DNA of 31,541 bases from Symsagittifera roscoffensis (GCF_963678635.1 NW_026971444.1:1-31541); one strand, 5' to 3'. Positions 1 to 11,508 are shown, numbered from the stretch's first letter. The notes: generated from the letters alone by a model not told the origin. A program made the numbers and translations.

Positions 1-300
1 GTGGGATCGAGGGGTTTGGGTAAAGGGTAAGTTATGAGTTTTGAGGGTTGGTGTTGGTGTGGTAGAGGAAACGGGCACATGTTTTGTGCGTGGGGAAGGG
101 GGATAGGGGTAGGTGGGGGGTGAGGTAGCTGGGGTAGTTGTAGATGGGGGTTGGGATAGATGGGGGGTGGTGTTGGTGGGTGGTTGTGGGGTGTGGGGAT
201 ACTTTTTCGGGTTGTTTAACTTGGGGCTTAAAATTGACTGCAGCTGGGTTTTAAGTTTGAGGCATATGATTCATCAAAGTATGAGTAAATTTGAGTAGGT
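1..300. repeat. G/T-rich low-complexity stretch
   Basis: The first ~220 bases are strongly G- and T-rich on the plus strand, with many runs of GGG and GGTGTGG-like words, and then change abruptly to AT-rich DNA. A 61-codon open frame crosses it, but its Gly/Val/Trp composition is what G-rich sequence gives by chance. The nematode telomere unit TTAGGC is not arrayed here. I see no gene. Confidence 0.5.
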
Positions 301-1059
301 TCAGGAATCGAGTAGGCTGTGAGTAATACAGATTGGGTAATACAGGAAAAGCAGCAAACTTTGCGAAAAAAAAATTGAAAAGAAACATCGAGATTAAATA
401 CATTATAATTCATTACAAGGGATTGTAAATGGATTATTATCGATTTATGTTCTCTGAAAATAAGGGATCATAATGGATTATTATCGATTGCGTGGTCCCA
501 AAGTGTAAACTAATCGATTATACAGGCAAAGTTTTTGACCCGTCGTTTATCATCCAGGCACCCTCAATTCAACCGCTGCTGGATCGAAATTGTGCGGTTA
601 AAAAAGCGAATCATTGAAAAGTGCTCCTATGTTCCGACTAACCTTTTTGCAAATTTGCTTGAATGCTTGTCCACATACGTTCCGAAACCTTTTTTTTTCA
701 AAAACGTTTCGCACCGCAGTGCAAAATGGCGCTATTCCCTTTTTTGGTTGCATGCCCGGGAAGTTTGGCATTTTCATTGGCAAAAAGGTCAACGTTAGAC
801 ATAATACTCACATAAAATAAATTTGAGAAAACCGTTGTCTTTGAGAGATCAAAAAAAGCCTTTTGGACTTTTTTTTTGTAGCAACTACACCCACAATAAG
901 AGGAGTATTTTTTTTGTTTGTCGATAAATCGAGACAATCGAAACATAGCAGTTTTTGAATGAAACATATCGAAACTATTTATGAGGGGTTGAACAAATAG
1001 TCCTTAAAAATGCAGGTCGAAGCAGTCGAGAAAGTTCCCGCATCCAAGTTAAGGCGTAA
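301..1059. other. AT-rich stretch without a supported gene
   Basis: Overlapping short open frames lie on both strands at 535-967, with no recognisable motif and no splice context that distinguishes one of them. Single copies of the ATTATCGAT word seen further right occur near 430, 478 and 513. I see nothing else that can be supported. Confidence 0.5.
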
Positions 1060-1985
1060 GTTATCGATTATAACGGATTATTATGATGCTTTTTTGACAA
1101 CTATAATCGATTATAATTACCAAAATCAGGTCTTTAAGGGATTTATAATTGATTATATTCATAATATTTTCCAAGAGATTATAATCTCTCATAATCGATT
1201 ATAATTGAATATAGTTCTTACTAAAAACCCTTTAAATCAATTATAATCGCTTATAATCGATTATAATTGATTATAATCTCTTATTTTGCCGAAATTTTCC
1301 TATGTTCGAATTATATCTTATGGGTTTTTATTTTTGTGTCAATAAGAAAATCTCTAAAAGAGAGATCTCTTGAACACTTTGGTTCATCTGAACACAAAGT
1401 TTTACCACGAAACAAAAGTTTCATAGAGATCCTTTCATATGAGTGGAAAGGTTCTCGCGGTAGATGAAAACTAAATTTTCTGAATCAATCATCAAACTAA
1501 ATCAATTTGCTGATGTTTTGGTGTTTGAAAAAGCTTAAAATGTACATCACAAAACAATTCTAATGAGGAAAAAAAAGAAGAAAAAAAATTGGATAAATTT
1601 GTATTAATTGGAAAAGTTTGAAAATAGTTTTCTCATTTTTTCAAAGGAACCAACGTCCACAATAAGCATAAAATATAAGAAATTTAGATGCAACTTCGAA
1701 GACAAAAATGGACAAACAAAAGGGATTATAATCACTTATAATCGATTATAATGGATTTTTGTGCAAAACTAACGAAATAGAAATTTGAGTAAAAATAATG
1801 GATTATAATCAATTATAATCGATTATAATTGTATCAAAAATTAGACGAATTTATAATCGATTATAATCGATTATAATGGATTATAATTAATTATAATTTG
1901 ATTTTAAAAAGAGAGATTATAATCGATTATTAATTGTTTCTCAATTTTAGTCAGACTGGTACTAAAACCGTAGTATAATCGATTG
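1060..1985. repeat. Clusters of a TTATAATCGATTATAA palindrome
   Basis: The perfect palindrome TTATAATCGATTATAA and one-base variants (ATTATAATTGATTATAA, ATAATCGCTTATAATC) recur many times in two clusters, about 1060-1285 and 1720-1985. The ~435 bp between them are ordinary AT-rich DNA. Neighbouring units often overlap, so the strand alternates regularly between ATAATC and GATTAT. The open frames crossing the clusters simply read this repeat. It looks like satellite or low-complexity expansion. Confidence 0.75.
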
Positions 1986-2235
1986 TTAACGCTTGAAACT
2001 GGATGCGGGTTGAGTCATATCGAACTTTTCGCGCGTAAGTCGAAACATATCTGAACTGGGTCGAACATAATCAAAAACTTTTTGTTGGGTCGAGAAAGTC
2101 GAATCATACCAAACATTGATAAAAAAAACTAAATGTACCAATTTTGGGCGAGAAAGTCGAAATAAAACGAAATTTGGTCTAGACGGTCGAAATATACTGA
2201 TTTTTGGTCGAGAAGGTCGAAACATAAATAAGACA
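1986..2235. repeat. Degenerate GGTCGAGAAGGTCGAAA tandem repeat
   Basis: Six or so irregular units contain the core (G)GTCGA(g/a)AAGTCGAAACATA, with TTTTGGTC- or TTTGGGC-like spacers. Examples end near 2050, 2100, 2160, 2190 and 2223. Unit length varies from about 25 to 50 bp. The 79-codon minus-strand frame here is a translation of the repeat (repeated Phe-Arg-Pro/Leu-Ser-Arg-Pro) and I do not regard it as a gene. Confidence 0.6.
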
Positions 2236-2789
2236 TTTCGACCCGGACTAGAGAGCTATCTGGAATTGTTCACTAAAACTGTGAACTAATTAGTGCAACC
2301 TTATCCGTTTCATTTATGAATTGATTATCCATTAAGTCATTTAATACACCAGATCCAAATGGGTTAAACCGTTCGTTTACTTCATGTGTTTGTTTCCAGT
2401 TATTGTGAATAAAATATGTAACTTGTGATTAAATTGATGAAACAGAGATTAAATCAAATCAAAAGCGTGTTTTCACGGAGGACAAAATATATCGCACGTT
2501 GTTTATCACAATATGACTAAAAGATTTCAGCTCAGGGGACTGAAAAATGATGGCTCAGAGGATCATTTTTCTTCGAATGATACCAAAATTGGTTTTTCGA
2601 CGAAGTTAAAACGACCCGCATTCCAAACAGTCCGTCCTTCATTTAAAAAAATTGGTTAAACAACCGAATTGATCCTACAACTTTTTTATTATTCGAGGCC
2701 TTTGCTTGTCTTTATAAAACATTTTTGTAGAGAAAAAACCATTTTTCAGTCACAACATTATATTCGGGGTCTCTCAGTGTAGAGCTGCT
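2236..2789. other. Unassigned intergenic DNA
   Basis: AT-rich sequence with no open frame of note and no recognised repeat. It ends where the first copy of the 1.44-kb tandem duplication begins. Confidence 0.5.
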
Positions 2790-4231
2790 TCATCAATCTA
2801 ATAAAGCTTTATTTTGATAAAAATAGGACTGAAACTTTTTTCCAACCACCCTTGTGCTTAATGCTTGTGTAATTCAAAACGAAAATACACTTTCAGAAAT
2901 ATAAAACTGAAACTCTATCAAACTAAGATATAAAAACGAAAAAACTTTTTGTAAGGCTTGAATTTGCCTGGATAGGGAGAAATGTTTGTAAACAAAATCG
3001 TTTTCTGAACTTGTTTTATTTCGAAGGATTAAGTTCACTGAATTCTTATTCAACATCTTTTTCAATCTATGTGTTTTTTAATAATCAACCAAAACATATC
3101 ACTAAGCAATTCCCGGGTTGACAAAAAATGCTTATCATACAATTTTCATTATTGACAAAAATGCTTATCATACTCTTTCATACAATTTCATAGAGTAAAA
3201 GTGTATGTATGAAAGTAGCAAAATAAGCTTTTTTTCATATTTGAAATTGTATGATATGCATTTTTTCCATACTATGAAAATGTATGACAAATTGTATGAT
3301 AAGCTCTGGGTTATCTCATGACAAAAAATCCTTGGTCAGTGTTTCGGTTGAAACACGAAATTTCGAAACAAAAATTTGAAATTGTATGATAAGCATTTTT
3401 TCCATACTATGAAAATGTATGACATTTTCATAGTATGGAAAAAATGCTTGTCATACAATTTCAAATTTTTGTTTCGAAATTTCGTGTTTCAATCGAAACA
3501 CTAGCCAAGGATTTTTTGTCATGAGATAACCCAGAGTGTAACTGGCAGTTACCACGCAGATAAACTGCATTCGGTGGTTTTAGCCATTACAGTTAATTTC
3601 AACATTTTCACATGGGAATATATACCAAAAAAGTAACTTTTTGAATATGGCTAGATACTTTTTAGCTTAAAACTATGATGGTTGAGAAAAAGGCCTGTTT
3701 TTTACAATTTTTTTTATCTCAGCAAATTAAACAAAAGATTATATTCGTGTTTACAAAAAAAACATTTTCATGTAATTTTTGTGTTTTTTTTTGGGTGAGA
3801 GACTCATCCTGGACTACGTAATAAACACAAAAATGTGAAATTTTGCATGAAATTTTTTTTTTTCGTTCTATTTATATTTTAGCACAAATGCAAATTTGCT
3901 GCCAAAAAAGGGATTAAAAGTTTTTTACCTCAAATTTCTATTCTTGTTTATGAAAAAAAATGCATATCATACAATTTTCATATCTGAAAACTTTATGATA
4001 AGCATTTTTCTGACCGAAATTAAATTTATGTTTTTGATTGTCAATATGCCCTCTATCATAGATATACTTATTTAAATCTATTTGAAGTTACACAGACACA
4101 TTTTTTGGTGATTTTTGAAAATTTTATTTTTTCTATGACGAAATTCATTTTATAATTTTCATACATGATATTTGTATGTCAAGCATTTTTTCATAGACTT
4201 TATATATGAAATTGTATGACAAGCATTGTTC
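2790..4231. repeat. 1.44-kb tandem duplication, copy 1
   Basis: The segment beginning TCATCAATCTAATAAAGC is followed directly by a second, nearly identical copy with a period of about 1442 bp. Inside are a 233-bp palindrome and many copies, in both orientations, of a word like AAATTGTATGATAAGCATTT. The unit is therefore a mosaic of inverted repeats. The only open frame (minus, 2874-3065) has no recognisable feature. I see no transposase or terminal hairpin that would name the family. Confidence 0.85.
3304..3536. repeat. 233-bp palindrome (copy 1)
   Basis: The left arm begins CTCTGGGTTATCTCATGAC and the right arm ends GTCATGAGATAACCCAGAG. The arms are about 115 bp each, meet around 3420 in AAATGTATGACATTT, and are nearly perfectly complementary (a few mismatches, for example near 3345 and 3500). 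This could be a foldback or MITE-like element, but I see no clean target duplication. Confidence 0.85.
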
Positions 4232-5672
4232 TCATCAATCTAATAAAGCTTTATTTTGATAAAAATAGGACTGAAACTTTTTTCCAACCACCCTTGTGCT
4301 TAATGCTTGTGTAATTCAAAACGAAAATACACTTTCAGAAATATAAAACTGAAACTCTATCAAACTAAGATATAAAAACGAAAAAACTTATTGTAAGGCT
4401 TGAATTTGCCTGGATAGGGAGAAATGTTTGTAAACAAAATCGTTTTCTGAACTTGTTTTATTTCGAAGAATTAAGTTCACTGAATTCTTATTCAACATCT
4501 TTTTCAATCTATGTGTTTTTTAATAATCAACCAAAACATACCACTAAGCAATTCCCGGGTTGACAAAAAATGCTTATCATACAATTTTCATTGTTGACAA
4601 AAATGCTTATCATACTCTTTCATACAATTTCATAGAGTAAAAGTGTATGTATGAAAGTAGCAAAATAAGCTTTTTTCATATTTGAAATTGTATGATATGC
4701 ATTTTTTCCATACTATGAAAATGTATGACAAATTGTATGATAAGCTCTGGGTTATCTCATGACAAAAAATCCTTGGTCAGTGTTTCGGTTGAAACACGAA
4801 ATTTCGAAACAAAAATTTGAAATTGTATGACAAGCATTTTTTCCATACTATGAAAATGTATGACATTTTCATAGTATGGAAAAAACGCTTATCATACAAT
4901 TTCAAATTTTTGTTTCGAAATTTCGTGTTTCAACCGAAACACTAGCCAAGGATTTTTTGTCATGAGATAACCCAGAGTGTAACTGGCAGTTACCACGCAG
5001 ATAAACTGCATTTGGTGGTTTTAGCCATTACAGTTAATTTCAACATTTTCACATGGGAATATATACCAAAAAAGTAACTTTTTGAATATGGCTAGATACT
5101 TTTTAGCTTGACATTATGATGGTTGAGAAAAAGGCCTGTTTTTTACAATTTTTTTTTATCTCAGCAAATTAAACAAAAGATTATATTCGTGTTTACAAAA
5201 AAAAACATTTTCATGTAATTTTTGGGTTTTTTTTTGGGTGAGAGACTCATCCTGGACTACGTAATAAACACAAAAATGTGAAATTTTGCATGCAATTTTT
5301 TTTTCGTTTTATTTATATTTTAGCACAAATGCAAATTTGCTGCCAAAAAAGGGATTAAAAGTTTTTACCTCAAATTTCTATTCTTGTTTATGAAAAAAAA
5401 TGCATATCATACAATTTTCATCTCTGAAAACTTTATGATAAGCATTTTTCTGACCGAAATTAAATTTATGTTTTTGATTGTCAATATGCCCTCTATCATA
5501 GATATACTTATTTAAATCTATTTGAAGTTACACAGACACGTTTTTTGGTGATTTTTGAAAATTTTATTTTTTCTATGACGAAATTCATTTTAAAATTTTC
5601 ATACATGATATTTGTATGACAAGCATTTTTTCATAGACTTTATATATGAAATTGTATGACAAGCATTGTTCT
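4232..5672. repeat. 1.44-kb tandem duplication, copy 2
   Basis: This is the second head-to-tail copy. It differs from copy 1 by scattered substitutions and one-base homopolymer changes, roughly 98 to 99 percent identity by eye. It ends at the shared AAGCATTGTTCT, after which the sequence turns to TATATGGACGTC. The open frame seen in copy 1 is not preserved at full length, which argues against it being a gene. Confidence 0.85.
4745..4977. repeat. 233-bp palindrome (copy 2)
   Basis: Counterpart of the palindrome at 3304-3536 inside the second tandem copy, with the same arm sequences and centre and a few independent substitutions. Confidence 0.85.
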
Positions 5673-5696
5673 TATATGGACGTCAACCCGTGTTGT

Positions 5697-5796
5697 TGTG
5701 ACCAGTAACAAAATCATAAGAGAAACAAAATCATAAGAGAACAGATGTGACCAGTAACAAAATCATAAGAGAACAAAATCATAAGAAACACTCTCT
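5697..5796. repeat. Short tandem repeat ACAAAATCATAAGAGA
   Basis: Four copies of ACAAAATCATAAGAGA or a close variant sit in two higher-order units, each starting GTGACCAGTA. It lies 25 bp after the large tandem duplication ends. Confidence 0.8.
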
Positions 5797-6292
5797 AGAA
5801 ATGGCCTTCTTGTAATATGGATTGCGCATCAACACTTGTGAGCGAAATTTGATACAAAACGATGTATTAGTTTCGAACAGAGACAAATTGTCGCGAAATC
5901 AACTAAATCAAATTGGAGCTAAGCAACCATTTTTCACATATTTTGTTAGAATCAAATCAAATTTTTTTGTACACATAATTGAACTTTTTCGGATGATTTC
6001 GATTTTGTAATGTCAGCTCAGTTTCATTCAGTAGTTTAGATTGAGTGGGGAAAAATATAGTCATTACAGTCATTAGAGAAACAAACATTTTTTTCCTATT
6101 GAGTTTGCAATTATAACTTATTCATCTTAATGCGGCGTATATTGTATCTGTAGTCTGTTCACTCGTTGGCCGTCAATTTTAGCGCATTTTTGGTTCGCAA
6201 TGAATAGAATTGGTTGCTGAAAATTCTATTAGCACAAAACGAGTTTTACCCTCACGCCAAGTTAAACTTGTTTATACGTATTTATTATCTAA
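5797..6292. other. Host DNA left of the retroelement
   Basis: About 500 bp of AT-rich sequence up to the insertion site. One 62-codon plus-strand frame (5822-6010) has no ATG in good context and no recognisable motif. I see nothing that can be annotated. Confidence 0.45.
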
Positions 6293-6297
6293 AGCTC
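6293..6297. repeat. Possible target-site duplication AGCTC (left)
   Basis: AGCTC lies one base before the TG that opens the 5' LTR. The same five bases lie at 25694-25698, just after the 3' LTR. A 5-bp duplication is usual for Ty3/Gypsy elements. One or two unmatched bases lie between each copy and the LTR edge, so this is a candidate only. Confidence 0.45.
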
Positions 6298-6298
6298 C

Positions 6299-6701
6299 TG
6301 GAACCTGATCTAAACTACATTTTATGATTGGATAAATTAGATATTTTACCACTGTAAAGTATTTAATATTAACCAATCATGATCCATCTAACTAACAACC
6401 CACTTATTTGTAAGTGCTGAAATTACTTGTAATTTCAGCACCAGAGAGATTTGAATTTAACTTAGAAATTAGTTGCCTCTCCAAGAGAACTTCAGCAGCC
6501 GCAATAAACCAGTATACCCTAGATCTATTGAGCCTAGCAGAGACTAGTTAAACAACCTGAGACTAGAATAGTATAAGAGTAAGATTAGGATCGGTATTAG
6601 ACTAAGAAGTTGCACGAATCTATCCGGCCGAAAATAAGATAGCGTGACGAGCAGACGGTGTACCCTATCCGAAATTACTCTATGAGTTAACCACATCGGT
6701 C
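6299..6701 (+). repeat. 5' long terminal repeat
   Basis: It begins TGGAACCTGATC and matches 25289-25691 base for base apart from 6413 (A here, G in the 3' copy), with no length change. A possible polyadenylation signal AATAAA lies at 6503-6508 and a TATAAG word near 6572. The match ends at CGGTC, so the usual terminal CA is not shared: this copy continues CA, the 3' copy CC. Confidence 0.93.
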
Positions 6702-6711
6702 ATAACTCATC

Positions 6712-6721
6712 TGGTGCGACC
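6712..6721 (+). promoter_or_regulatory. Candidate primer-binding site
   Basis: TGGTGCGACC lies 10 bases after the shared LTR end. It begins with TGG, the complement of a tRNA 3' CCA end, as expected where a tRNA primes minus-strand cDNA. The next bases contain CTCGAAC, the complement of a T-loop-like GTTCGAG at about the right distance. I cannot name the tRNA with confidence. Confidence 0.6.
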
Positions 6722-7357
6722 ATAAGTCTCGAACAAGACCTTAATAGCTTAGAATTAACCAAAATTAGATTAGAATTTAGACAAAACATTTTTAAAATGT
6801 TATACGACGATAATTTAATCGAAATGTCTCTACGACTCAATAGATCAGAGCCAATATTCCGAACGATAACAGAACTACCCGGAATTGCAAGAAGACCTCG
6901 AACCAGAGACGACATACGACAAAGTAGAAACTTACCAAATAGTTATATGATAGTACGGCAAAAGCCAACACAAACTTTTATATTTAGAATTTTATTAGCA
7001 ATGAATTTAGATTTTCATTTGCAAACTTAAATCTTGAAGTCAATCTTCATAATCATTTCAGGCGCTAAACAAAACTATTAATATACAAAAACGATTGATA
7101 AAAAGATCTCAGATCGTTTTCCTAAAATTCTGCAGTATTATATAAAACATGTTTGGAAAATATTTATTGAAAATCAAAATAAAAATTAGTAGCATGACAA
7201 TAAACTGTTTTAGTAATCATAAAATCATCAGTTGTCCCAGCTTCATCACCTAAAACATAACAGCAATCATAAGCTCACTAATATCATTAAAACACTAAAT
7301 CTTTTCTTAAATAAATTTAAACCATTTTAAACTTAAGTTCACTGAATTTTAAAATCA

Positions 7358-7382
7358 GATCATCAAGGCTTATCCTTGGATC
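7358..7382 (+). repeat. Leader hairpin repeat, copy 1
   Basis: A 25-base unit begins and ends with GATC and contains the stem CAAGG/CCTTG around a 5-base loop. It recurs at 7420-7444 with one change in the loop. Confidence 0.65.
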
Positions 7383-7419
7383 TTAATTCATTTTCTATTT
7401 AATTAAATTTACAAAACTT

Positions 7420-7444
7420 GATCATCAAGGCCTATCCTTGGATC
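7420..7444 (+). repeat. Leader hairpin repeat, copy 2
   Basis: Second copy of the GATC-bounded CAAGG/CCTTG hairpin, 62 bp downstream of the first. The single difference (CCTAT for CTTAT) leaves the stem intact. Confidence 0.65.
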
Positions 7445-7961
7445 AAAAAGAACAATTTTGTTCTCCCCCACCCACTTAGCTAGTGTCTAACGACCTCAAA
7501 CGTCGATTCACTATCCAACCCTTTCAAAAAACCCAAGACTAATAGAAATTTTTGAACAAAACTAATCATTCAAATTAGGATAAACAGTGAAGAACTTCGG
7601 TTATTCATCCTTCACTTGAACCTTCCTCTTACCAGACCCAGGATAAATCGTAGACTTAGTAAGTTTAAAATAGTATCTAACGAACTACTCGCGTTCTAAT
7701 TATACCTGAACCTTGTGGATCGATTTACTATTCTCCAACCCTTGAACACAATCACTACCCCTAAGTAAGATTAAGTAAGTTAACACCTTAGCTTATACTA
7801 GCCACGAGAAAGTAAAAAATCATTCTTCGGAATCGATATACTTTTCTCTCCAACCCTGAACAAATAGACCCAGGTTAAGCTAACCAAAAAATCGTAAGGA
7901 CTAACAATTTAAGAAAATAGAAATCATCTAACAACTTTTTGCATCCGTCATCCTAAACCTT

Positions 7962-8429
7962 ATGTCATTTAAAAATCTAGGAAACAAACAAACAATCGTT
8001 TTACACAACTGTGAAATAGATAACAAAAAATACGACCTTGTAATCACGCCTCACACACAAACAGTTGGATATATCAGAACAAAACGACAAACACTAAAAA
8101 GGAAAATAATAACTAAACAAAGACAAATAACACGAAAAAGATTTTCCAAAAATAGAAACGCATTTTCAGAATCAGAATACAGTAATTTAGACGAATTTTA
8201 TAAATTAAAAGAATCTATAGATAAAAATTGCCCCATTCACGATCAATTATATTTTTCCGACTCAGAAACAACTTCAAATTCATCAAAAAGAGGAAAAAGA
8301 AGATTAAAAAAGCAATATAAACACAAACCAGTACATTTATATAATTGGAATCAACCAATTAGACACATCGATAATTACCTATTAACAGTCATTAAACAAA
8401 AAAATGAGCCAAACACACACTCCAAGTGA
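7962..8429 (+). CDS. Small basic ORF upstream of gag
   Basis: A 155-residue ORF starting at the first good ATG after the leader. It is strongly basic, with a Lys/Arg-rich centre at residues 45-70 (several KR, RK and RKR clusters) and another near residues 110-120, and has an acidic/Ser patch around residues 98-108. No catalytic motif or membrane segment is visible. Its end overlaps the gag ATG by 26 bases in a different frame. The overlap begins right after a run of seven A, so it may be a separate accessory protein or the original N-terminus of Gag shifted out of frame. The basic character would fit a matrix or RNA-binding role, but that is inference. I do not recognise the family. Confidence 0.6.
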   Translation: MSFKNLGNKQTIVLHNCEIDNKKYDLVITPHTQTVGYIRTKRQTLKRKIITKQRQITRKRFSKNRNAFSESEYSNLDEFYKLKESIDKNCPIHDQLYFSDSETTSNSSKRGKRRLKKQYKHKPVHLYNWNQPIRHIDNYLLTVIKQKNEPNTHSK

Positions 8430-10716
8430 AGATAGTCCAGATGATGACGATATCTACCCCTTCCTCGTAGATGCACCCAATGATAGAGGACAGCATATAT
8501 TTTGCAAGAATTTACTTCTAAATTTATTTGAACCCGGAATCAGCCCATGTAAAGCAGAGTTCCCAGATGTAAAGATCAAAAGACAAATTATTGATCACTA
8601 TCTGAAAGATATATGTAATTTGACACAACAATACGGAATCTACACCATAGAATTTAGTTCACCAAATCCGAATCACCGCAAATATGTAATTCAAACAGAC
8701 GACCTTGATTTAGAATTTTCAAAAGTATTCTCAGAATATATAAAAAGCATACAATATCATAACTCACAAAGAGCAAACTCCATATTTACTAATGAAGTTT
8801 TTGCCATAATATATAGTTATATCTCAATATTAGAAAACGAAATCCCAATCCCAAATGTCTCACCGACAGAGACATCTAAACATATAAGGGTACGACATGA
8901 AATCACACTATTTTCAACTTTCCTACATATAATTAAAGAAAATTTCACTAAAGATGAAGTTTCACAACATACAAAACATGACTTACAAAAAGTTTTGGCA
9001 TGGTTTATAATAGATTATTTCACACATAATATAGATTTAATTTCACAAGCAAGAAAAAATTTCAGACCTCAAAATTCAAACGATGATACCGCCATCACAG
9101 AACAGTCAGACTACGTTTGGGACCCCGAATGGTCTCATTATGCATTTATAAATATCCCACAATCAATTGCAAGTCAAGCAATAAGTACAATATCTTATAC
9201 AAGAGATTATGTAAGAGTACCATTAACAATTGATGCAACACCATTAAACTACAATACATTTCTACCTGATACGCGAAATAACAGCTTAAACTCGACCGTC
9301 ATACACAATGAAAACCTCAACGGAACTAGGAATCTCACTCAACAAGATATTCAGACACCATCACACTTCATAAATGAAGAAATTGTCCAAACAACAACAA
9401 CTACACAACAAAGTATTTCACCGATACGTCCAATTTTAACAACACCAAGAAATACAAACACTTCACTAGCACAGGTAACCTTACAATCAACCGTTAAACC
9501 TTCGGTTGCTCCAAAATATTCACAAATGGATTATCAAACATATAGACCCATGACAATACCGTCAAAAACACGCAGAACGTTCACAAGAAACACTTTTGCG
9601 GAACACAATTATAATTACGCACATTCATCAAAAACAAACTATCCCCCACGAAAAAATAATCATAATCAGATAAGATCTCGATATTGGGATAACCCAATGG
9701 CAACAACCAATTCAGTAAATTTTCAAACTAATTCACATCCTCCACAGGATCGTAGTGAAAACTACCCATTCTTTCAACAGAATAAAAATAAAAAACAAGC
9801 ACCTCAACAAACGGATTACCTATCCTCTGATGATGATTATTTACAACCAGATATATTTGCACCATATACCCAAGAATATCGCGGACAAGGAGTGCAAAAA
9901 CCATATACATATCATAGAATTTTTTCTCCACATCAAACAGATACACAAAATCAACAACCAATACAAATGCAAAACCCAATTAATACACAATCTTTTCAAC
10001 CAATTCAGCCAGAAAACCCAATGATTACACACTCGTATCAACCAACACAAATGCAAAATGAAAAACCACTTCCATATTACCTTCAACAACACGAAATAAC
10101 AAAAAATCGACTTTCAAATTTTTCACAAATGCCAAATGCAGCAGAATCATTACAAATGACAATGAATCCATACCTTATGGATGGATCATCAATAACATCA
10201 AACAAACCATTAATGGTATTCACAGGAACAAATCCTGAATATTCTGTAGAAGATTATTTAAATGCAGTAACAGCAAATTTAATTTTAAATATAGGACCTG
10301 AACCAATTAATACGCCACTACATCAAAACTGGATACATCGACGCACAGCGTTGATACAGACAACCTTAGACGGCGCAGCCCAAAAATGGTTTTCAGTATT
10401 GCCTATAGAAATAAAATCAAATTGGAAAAAATTTACACAAGAATTTTCAAAAATGTTTGACTCCGAAAGAAACAAACAACAACAAAGAGTTTTATGTAAT
10501 GAAATTCGCAGATTACCAAATGAAACCATCAAACAATTAGCAGTACGTATCGAAACACTAGTTCGAAAAGCATATTCATTAAATACACACGACTATAAAA
10601 ACACAATAATGACAGAAATCTTAATGATGACCTTAACACCTCAATTAAGGAAAATAGCAATAAAAAAGAGAGCATCCCATCCCTCCTCAATTCGAGAGCC
10701 TGATTTAGATTTTTGA
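8404..10716 (+). pseudogene. gag: Gag, N-terminal region and capsid (stop before the zinc knuckle)
   Basis: Gag forms the particle and binds the element's RNA. This 770-residue part has a probably helical N-terminal domain (about 1-225), a long Gln/Asn/Pro/Thr-rich linker (about 240-590), and a capsid-like region (about 600-760). The capsid region shows the pattern usual for Ty3/Gypsy Gag: FTGTNPEYSVEDYL, then AAQKWF, then F...FDSERNKQQQ and an RRLPNETIKQ segment. It ends at an in-frame TGA (10714-10716). The same frame continues downstream through the zinc knuckle, so the stop interrupts a longer Gag. The N-terminal extension is long for the family. ATG at 8404 is the first in this frame, 20 bases after the previous stop. 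Confidence 0.85.
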
Positions 10717-11508
10717 AAACTAGTAGACAAACTAGAGCAAGCGGAAATCACAATGAAACTTGAAGAAACAGAAAATCTGAAATTACAATATGTTAACCGA
10801 ATTGAAACAAATACCACAAATATCAACAATATACAGGAATCAGATACAGACCTCGTTGAAAAAATCACTGAAATACTCAATATTTATGAAAAACACCCAA
10901 ACTTTAAAGGCAAACCTTCTTTCAAAAAATGGTGTAATTATTGCCGACGATACGGACATAGTATTTCTGAATGTAGACAAAAACAACAGGACAATCAAAA
11001 CAAACCTCAAAAATATAAAGAACCAAATAAATCATTCTATCAATACATGAAAAAAGATGAAAATCTACCGAACAAAAATGTATACAGCAACAACAGTTCA
11101 GGAAAACCACTTCCGAACAATACCAATTACACGAGAACTCAATCACCATATAACTCAAGTTATAGAGGAAGATCACCAGAACGAAGAAATCTACAAAATT
11201 CATCACAAAACCATTATAATAGACCAAATAGTCGAAATAACTACTCCAGATCAAATTCAAATACAACACAATTTGTCTCTAGATCTAATTCCCAATCAAG
11301 GAATAATTACTATCCAAACAATCAATCACGAAACTCATCATACAATAGAAATAGAAACTACTCCAATAATCGAAATAGAAGTTATTCAAACAACCGAAAC
11401 CAGAATTACCCGAACAATCGATCAAGGAATAACTCATATAATAGATCAAACTATAACAGACCAAACAATAATTATCAAAACAGATCACGAAATAATTCAC
11501 AAAATTGA
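10717..11508 (+). pseudogene. gag: Gag, nucleocapsid part with CCHC knuckle
   Basis: Same frame as the preceding Gag block, entered without a break after the TGA at 10714. It opens with a coiled-coil-like KLVDKLEQAE stretch. One zinc knuckle C-x2-C-x4-H-x4-C follows at 10933-10974 (CNYCRRYGHSISEC), which binds RNA in nucleocapsid proteins. Next comes a ~150-residue tail made almost wholly of Asn, Arg, Ser and Tyr (SRNNSYNRNRN-like repeats), probably disordered and RNA-binding. The ATG at 10753 is internal to the frame and unlikely to be a natural start. The block ends at a second in-frame TGA (11506-11508). Confidence 0.85.

Larger units (their letters stand above)
6722..7961 (+). other. Long untranslated leader of the retroelement
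   Basis: About 1.2 kb between the primer site and the first ORF. A 77-codon frame at 6797-7030 starts with ATG but has no recognisable motif. Degenerate repeats with the theme TCGATTTACTATTCTCCAAC occur near 7503, 7719 and 7829. GTAAGT/GTAAGA words, good splice-donor cores, lie near 7655, 7764 and 7774 and could serve spliced mRNAs for env or accessory ORFs. A long structured leader usually carries packaging signals. Confidence 0.5.

Noticed and set aside
1-220. Telomere-like G-rich repeat
   Set aside because: The nematode TTAGGC unit is not tandemly arrayed, and the stretch is irregular.
535-1467. Short ORFs on both strands in the left flank
   Set aside because: They overlap one another, have no motif, and partly read through simple repeats.
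2790-5672. Helitron identity for the 1.44-kb unit (it begins TC)
   Set aside because: No CTRR end with a preceding hairpin and no A/T target context that can be defended.
5697-5796. CRISPR-like array
   Set aside because: Units are adjoining or share the same short spacer. This is a simple tandem repeat in eukaryotic DNA.
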